DNA from: an uncultured Clostridium sp.
Lineage (GTDB): Bacteria; Bacillota; Clostridia; TANB77; CAG-508
Assembly (NCBI GenBank): GCA_900553405.1
Contig: USDF01000060.1
Location: 1 to 7,361, forward strand
Direction: 5' to 3'
Length of the DNA stretch: 7,361 nucleotides
In this document: one piece after another, positions 5,851 through 7,361 of the stretch
Layout: each line of letters begins with the position of its first letter
Numbering within the stretch: the first letter of the stretch is position 1
The notes under the pieces: generated by a model
What the model saw: the letters and a program-made list of their open reading frames with translations, nothing else
What the model was told of the DNA's origin: nothing
The model's database searches: none
Program-made: the position numbers and the translations under genes

Positions 5851-6885
5851 TTAGTCCATTCTATCAAATTGATTTAAGAATCTAACATCATTTTGATACA
5901 ATAAACGAATGTCTGTAATTCCATATTTGAACATTGCTAAACGGTCTAGACCTGTTCCAAATGCAAATCCTGTATATTTTTCTGGATCATACCCATTCAT
6001 TTTTAATACATTTGGATGTACCATTCCTGAACCTAAAAGTTCTATCCATCCTGTTTGTTTGCAAAGATTGCATCCTTTTCCACCGCATTTAAAACAGCTT
6101 ACATCTACTTCATAAGATGGCTCTGTAAATGGGAAATAACTTGGTCTAAATCTTAACTGTGTATTTTCTCCAAGCATTTTTTTCATAAATACTTCTAATG
6201 TTCCTTTTAAGTCTGCTAAGCTAATATTTTCATCTATTACTAATCCTTCTACTTGTGCGAATTGATGTGAGTGTGTTGCATCATCATCTCTTCTATAAAC
6301 TTTACCTGGGCATATAACACGTATCGGAGATTTTTCTTCATTTGCCATCATAACACGTGCTTGAACAGCTGATGTTTGTGTTCTTAATAAGTATTCTGGT
6401 GTTATGTAGAAACTATCTTGCATATCACGTGCTGGATGTCCTTTTGGTAAATTTAATCTTTCAAAACAATATTCATCTGTTTCTAGTTCTGGACCATCTA
6501 CTACGTCATATCCCATTCCTACAAATATATCTTCAACTTCTTCTATTATTCTATTTAATGGATGTTTGCTACCTCTTTTAATTTTGTTTGATGGAAGTGT
6601 AATATCTATTTTTTCTTTTGCAAGTTTTGCTTCCATTTCTTCTGCTTTAAATTTTTCTTCTTTTTCAGATATAGCTTTTTCTAGTTCATCTCTAACAACA
6701 TTTACTAAGCTTCCTATAACTGGTCTTTCTTCTGCAGATAATGCTCCCATTCCTCTTAATACTGCTGTTAATTCACCTTTCTTTCCTAAATATTTTACAT
6801 TTGCTTCATTTAACTCTTTTAAATCTTTTGCTTGTTCAATTTCTTTTAATGCATTTACTTTGATTTGTTCAATTTGCTCTTTCAT
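5851..6885 (-). CDS. pheS: Phenylalanyl-tRNA synthetase alpha subunit
   Basis: A 344-residue protein, normal length for PheS, the catalytic subunit of phenylalanyl-tRNA synthetase (class II). Residues 1-90 form the charged N-terminal coiled coil that contacts tRNA. The catalytic core carries motif 1 around 108-135, RRDDDATHSHQF (198-209), the phenylalanine-pocket FRPSYFPFTEPS (246-257) and motif 3 GTGLDRLAM (310-318). Ala308 in GFAFG corresponds to the residue that sets normal Phe specificity in Escherichia coli (Ala294). Four cysteines at 264, 267, 272 and 275 (CxxC-x4-CxxC) form a zinc-knuckle-like insert, which I recall as common in Bacillota PheS and absent from E. coli. The start is firm, with AAAGGAG at 6895-6901. 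It is the first gene behind the T-box leader, and its product works with PheT encoded downstream. Confidence 0.98.
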   Translation of the reverse strand: MKEQIEQIKVNALKEIEQAKDLKELNEANVKYLGKKGELTAVLRGMGALSAEERPVIGSLVNVVRDELEKAISEKEEKFKAEEMEAKLAKEKIDITLPSNKIKRGSKHPLNRIIEEVEDIFVGMGYDVVDGPELETDEYCFERLNLPKGHPARDMQDSFYITPEYLLRTQTSAVQARVMMANEEKSPIRVICPGKVYRRDDDATHSHQFAQVEGLVIDENISLADLKGTLEVFMKKMLGENTQLRFRPSYFPFTEPSYEVDVSCFKCGGKGCNLCKQTGWIELLGSGMVHPNVLKMNGYDPEKYTGFAFGTGLDRLAMFKYGITDIRLLYQNDVRFLNQFDRMD

Positions 6886-6910
6886 TAAAAAATTCTCCTT
6901 TCTATTTTAT

Positions 6911-6937
6911 AAAAGGTGCCCCATTTTGCTACCTTTT
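6911..6937. other. Small hairpin between the T-box terminator and pheS
   Basis: AAAAGGT (6937-6931, minus strand) pairs with ACCTTTT (6917-6911). Two more G-C pairs continue inward past one bulged A, around an 8-nt loop. No U-tract follows on the minus strand; on the plus strand a short T-run follows. It ends 9 nt upstream of the pheS ribosome-binding site and could shape the 5' end of the read-through mRNA, or be a repeat remnant. Confidence 0.4.
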
Positions 6938-6964
6938 TCCAATTAAGGACTGTTCCCAATTGTG

Positions 6965-7007
6965 AAAAAACAAAATAGCAGTTCAGTCCTATATAGGACG
7001 AACTGCT
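6965..7007 (-). terminator. T-box intrinsic terminator, mutually exclusive with the antiterminator
   Basis: AGCAGTTC (7007-7000) pairs with GAACTGCT (6984-6977), and the inner GTCCT/AGGAC (6999-6995 with 6990-6986) continues the stem with one bulged U; ATTTTGTTTTTT follows. In the alternative antiterminator, AGG (7027-7025) pairs with CCT (6997-6995) and ACG (7017-7015) with CGT (7000-6998). This leaves the 7-nt bulge TGGTACC for the tRNA end. Bases 7000-6995 are claimed by both folds, which makes the switch. Confidence 0.92.
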
Positions 7008-7190
7008 TTATTTCCGTGGTACCACCTAATTTTATTAATGCTTAATCATTAACCTTATTAACCTTTAACGCAGGTATACGCTATTCCCTACTATTATTTC
7101 AAAAATAGTTCTCAAAAGTGAAATTTCAGTAATAATTATAGGAATGGCTTTCAGCTGGTAACCATTCTCTCTTTTACTATATTTTTCTAC
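6965..7190 (-). ncRNA. T-box riboswitch leader, phenylalanine-specific
   Basis: A leader that senses uncharged tRNA-Phe and lets transcription continue into pheS-pheT when phenylalanine is short. Stem I starts near 7186, where AAAAATA pairs with TATTTTT (7107-7101). It contains the AGAGA element (7172-7165 region) and a distal stem GAATGG/CCATTC (7167-7162 with 7147-7142). The specifier is TTC at 7122-7120, followed by A, as expected for a Phe codon. A Stem III-like hairpin TTAATG/CATTAA lies at 7052-7035. The T-box motif AGGTGGTACCACGG is at 7027-7014; its TGGT (7024-7021) complements the ACCA end of a tRNA with discriminator A, as tRNA-Phe has. The antiterminator and terminator that follow share bases (see the terminator entry). 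The leader start is approximate. Confidence 0.93.
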
Positions 7191-7231
7191 TACTTACTTT
7201 GCTTTTTCTTTGAATCTTTTATTTTACTTTC

Positions 7232-7263
7232 ATTATATTAACACATTTTTATTTTGTTTACAA
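7232..7263 (-). promoter_or_regulatory. Promoter of the T-box leader and pheS-pheT
   Basis: A perfect TATAAT at 7237-7232 with TAAACA (7260-7255) 17 bp upstream. An alternative is TTGTAA (7263-7258) with TAATAT (7240-7235), also 17 bp apart. Either is a sigma-A-type promoter and would start transcription near 7225, about 40 nt before Stem I. The remaining 98 bp to the window edge show no gene. Confidence 0.6.
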
Positions 7264-7361
7264 GTGTTTTCCAAAAAAATCTAAACTAAAAAATTTCACA
7301 GCACATTATAAATGGTAAAATTAAATTACCGGTTAGAGATAAAAAAGACACATAATTAAAC

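Noticed and set aside
3168..6946. Several plus-strand open frames of about 60-165 codons opposite pheT and pheS
   Set aside because: They lie antisense to well-supported synthetase genes, are rich in Leu, Phe and Ser as expected from reading A+T-rich coding DNA backwards, and show no recognisable domain.
7314..7330. Short inverted repeat GGTAA/TTACC near the window edge
   Set aside because: Only 5 bp of stem with an A+T loop and no T-run next to it; likely chance in this composition.
1..7361. CRISPR array, tRNA, rRNA, transposase or phage genes
   Set aside because: No regularly spaced direct repeats, no cloverleaf-like sequence and no open frame resembling these proteins was seen on either strand.

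Overview
The window looks like a piece of a low-GC Bacillota chromosome, most likely Clostridia. The grounds are the strong A+T bias, AAAGGAG/GGAGG ribosome-binding sites before nearly every gene, a T-box leader in front of pheS, a PheS with a four-cysteine insert, and small clostridial-type hypothetical proteins. Every supported gene lies on the minus strand, so transcription runs from high to low coordinates.

Upstream part (7361 to about 3331): a promoter near 7232-7263 leads into a phenylalanine-type T-box leader (7190-6965). A TTC specifier, the T-box motif, the antiterminator partner and a U-tailed terminator can all be read. It controls pheS (5851-6885) and pheT (3331-5694), the two subunits of phenylalanyl-tRNA synthetase. 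The two genes are separated by a 118-bp imperfect palindrome (5731-5848), which is unusual for a gene pair normally packed tightly.

Downstream part (3330 to 1): a 58-bp near-perfect hairpin (3265-3322) follows pheT. Then come five small genes and one broken gene: a divergent Ham1/RdgB-like NTP pyrophosphatase (2605-3201), a Nudix hydrolase of the isopentenyl-diphosphate-isomerase-like type (2033-2569), a nucleoside 2-deoxyribosyltransferase-like protein (1722-2018), a membrane-anchored DUF5301-like protein (1256-1687), a histidine-phosphatase gene broken by a one-base frameshift right after its second catalytic histidine (546-1173), and a short membrane protein with a partial GT-A-like segment (134-490). 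The window ends in a palindromic repeat (70-150) that can form a terminator for this strand. Several of these proteins belong to families that act on nucleotides or phosphate esters, so a nucleotide-pool housekeeping role is plausible, but this is inference.

No CRISPR array, tRNA, rRNA, transposase or phage gene was seen, and I do not find a clear new multi-gene system. The most interesting material is non-coding: four palindromic elements, each at or within 8 bp of the stop codon of the gene just upstream in transcription order. Two of them share a GGGACG...CTTTTTG core.
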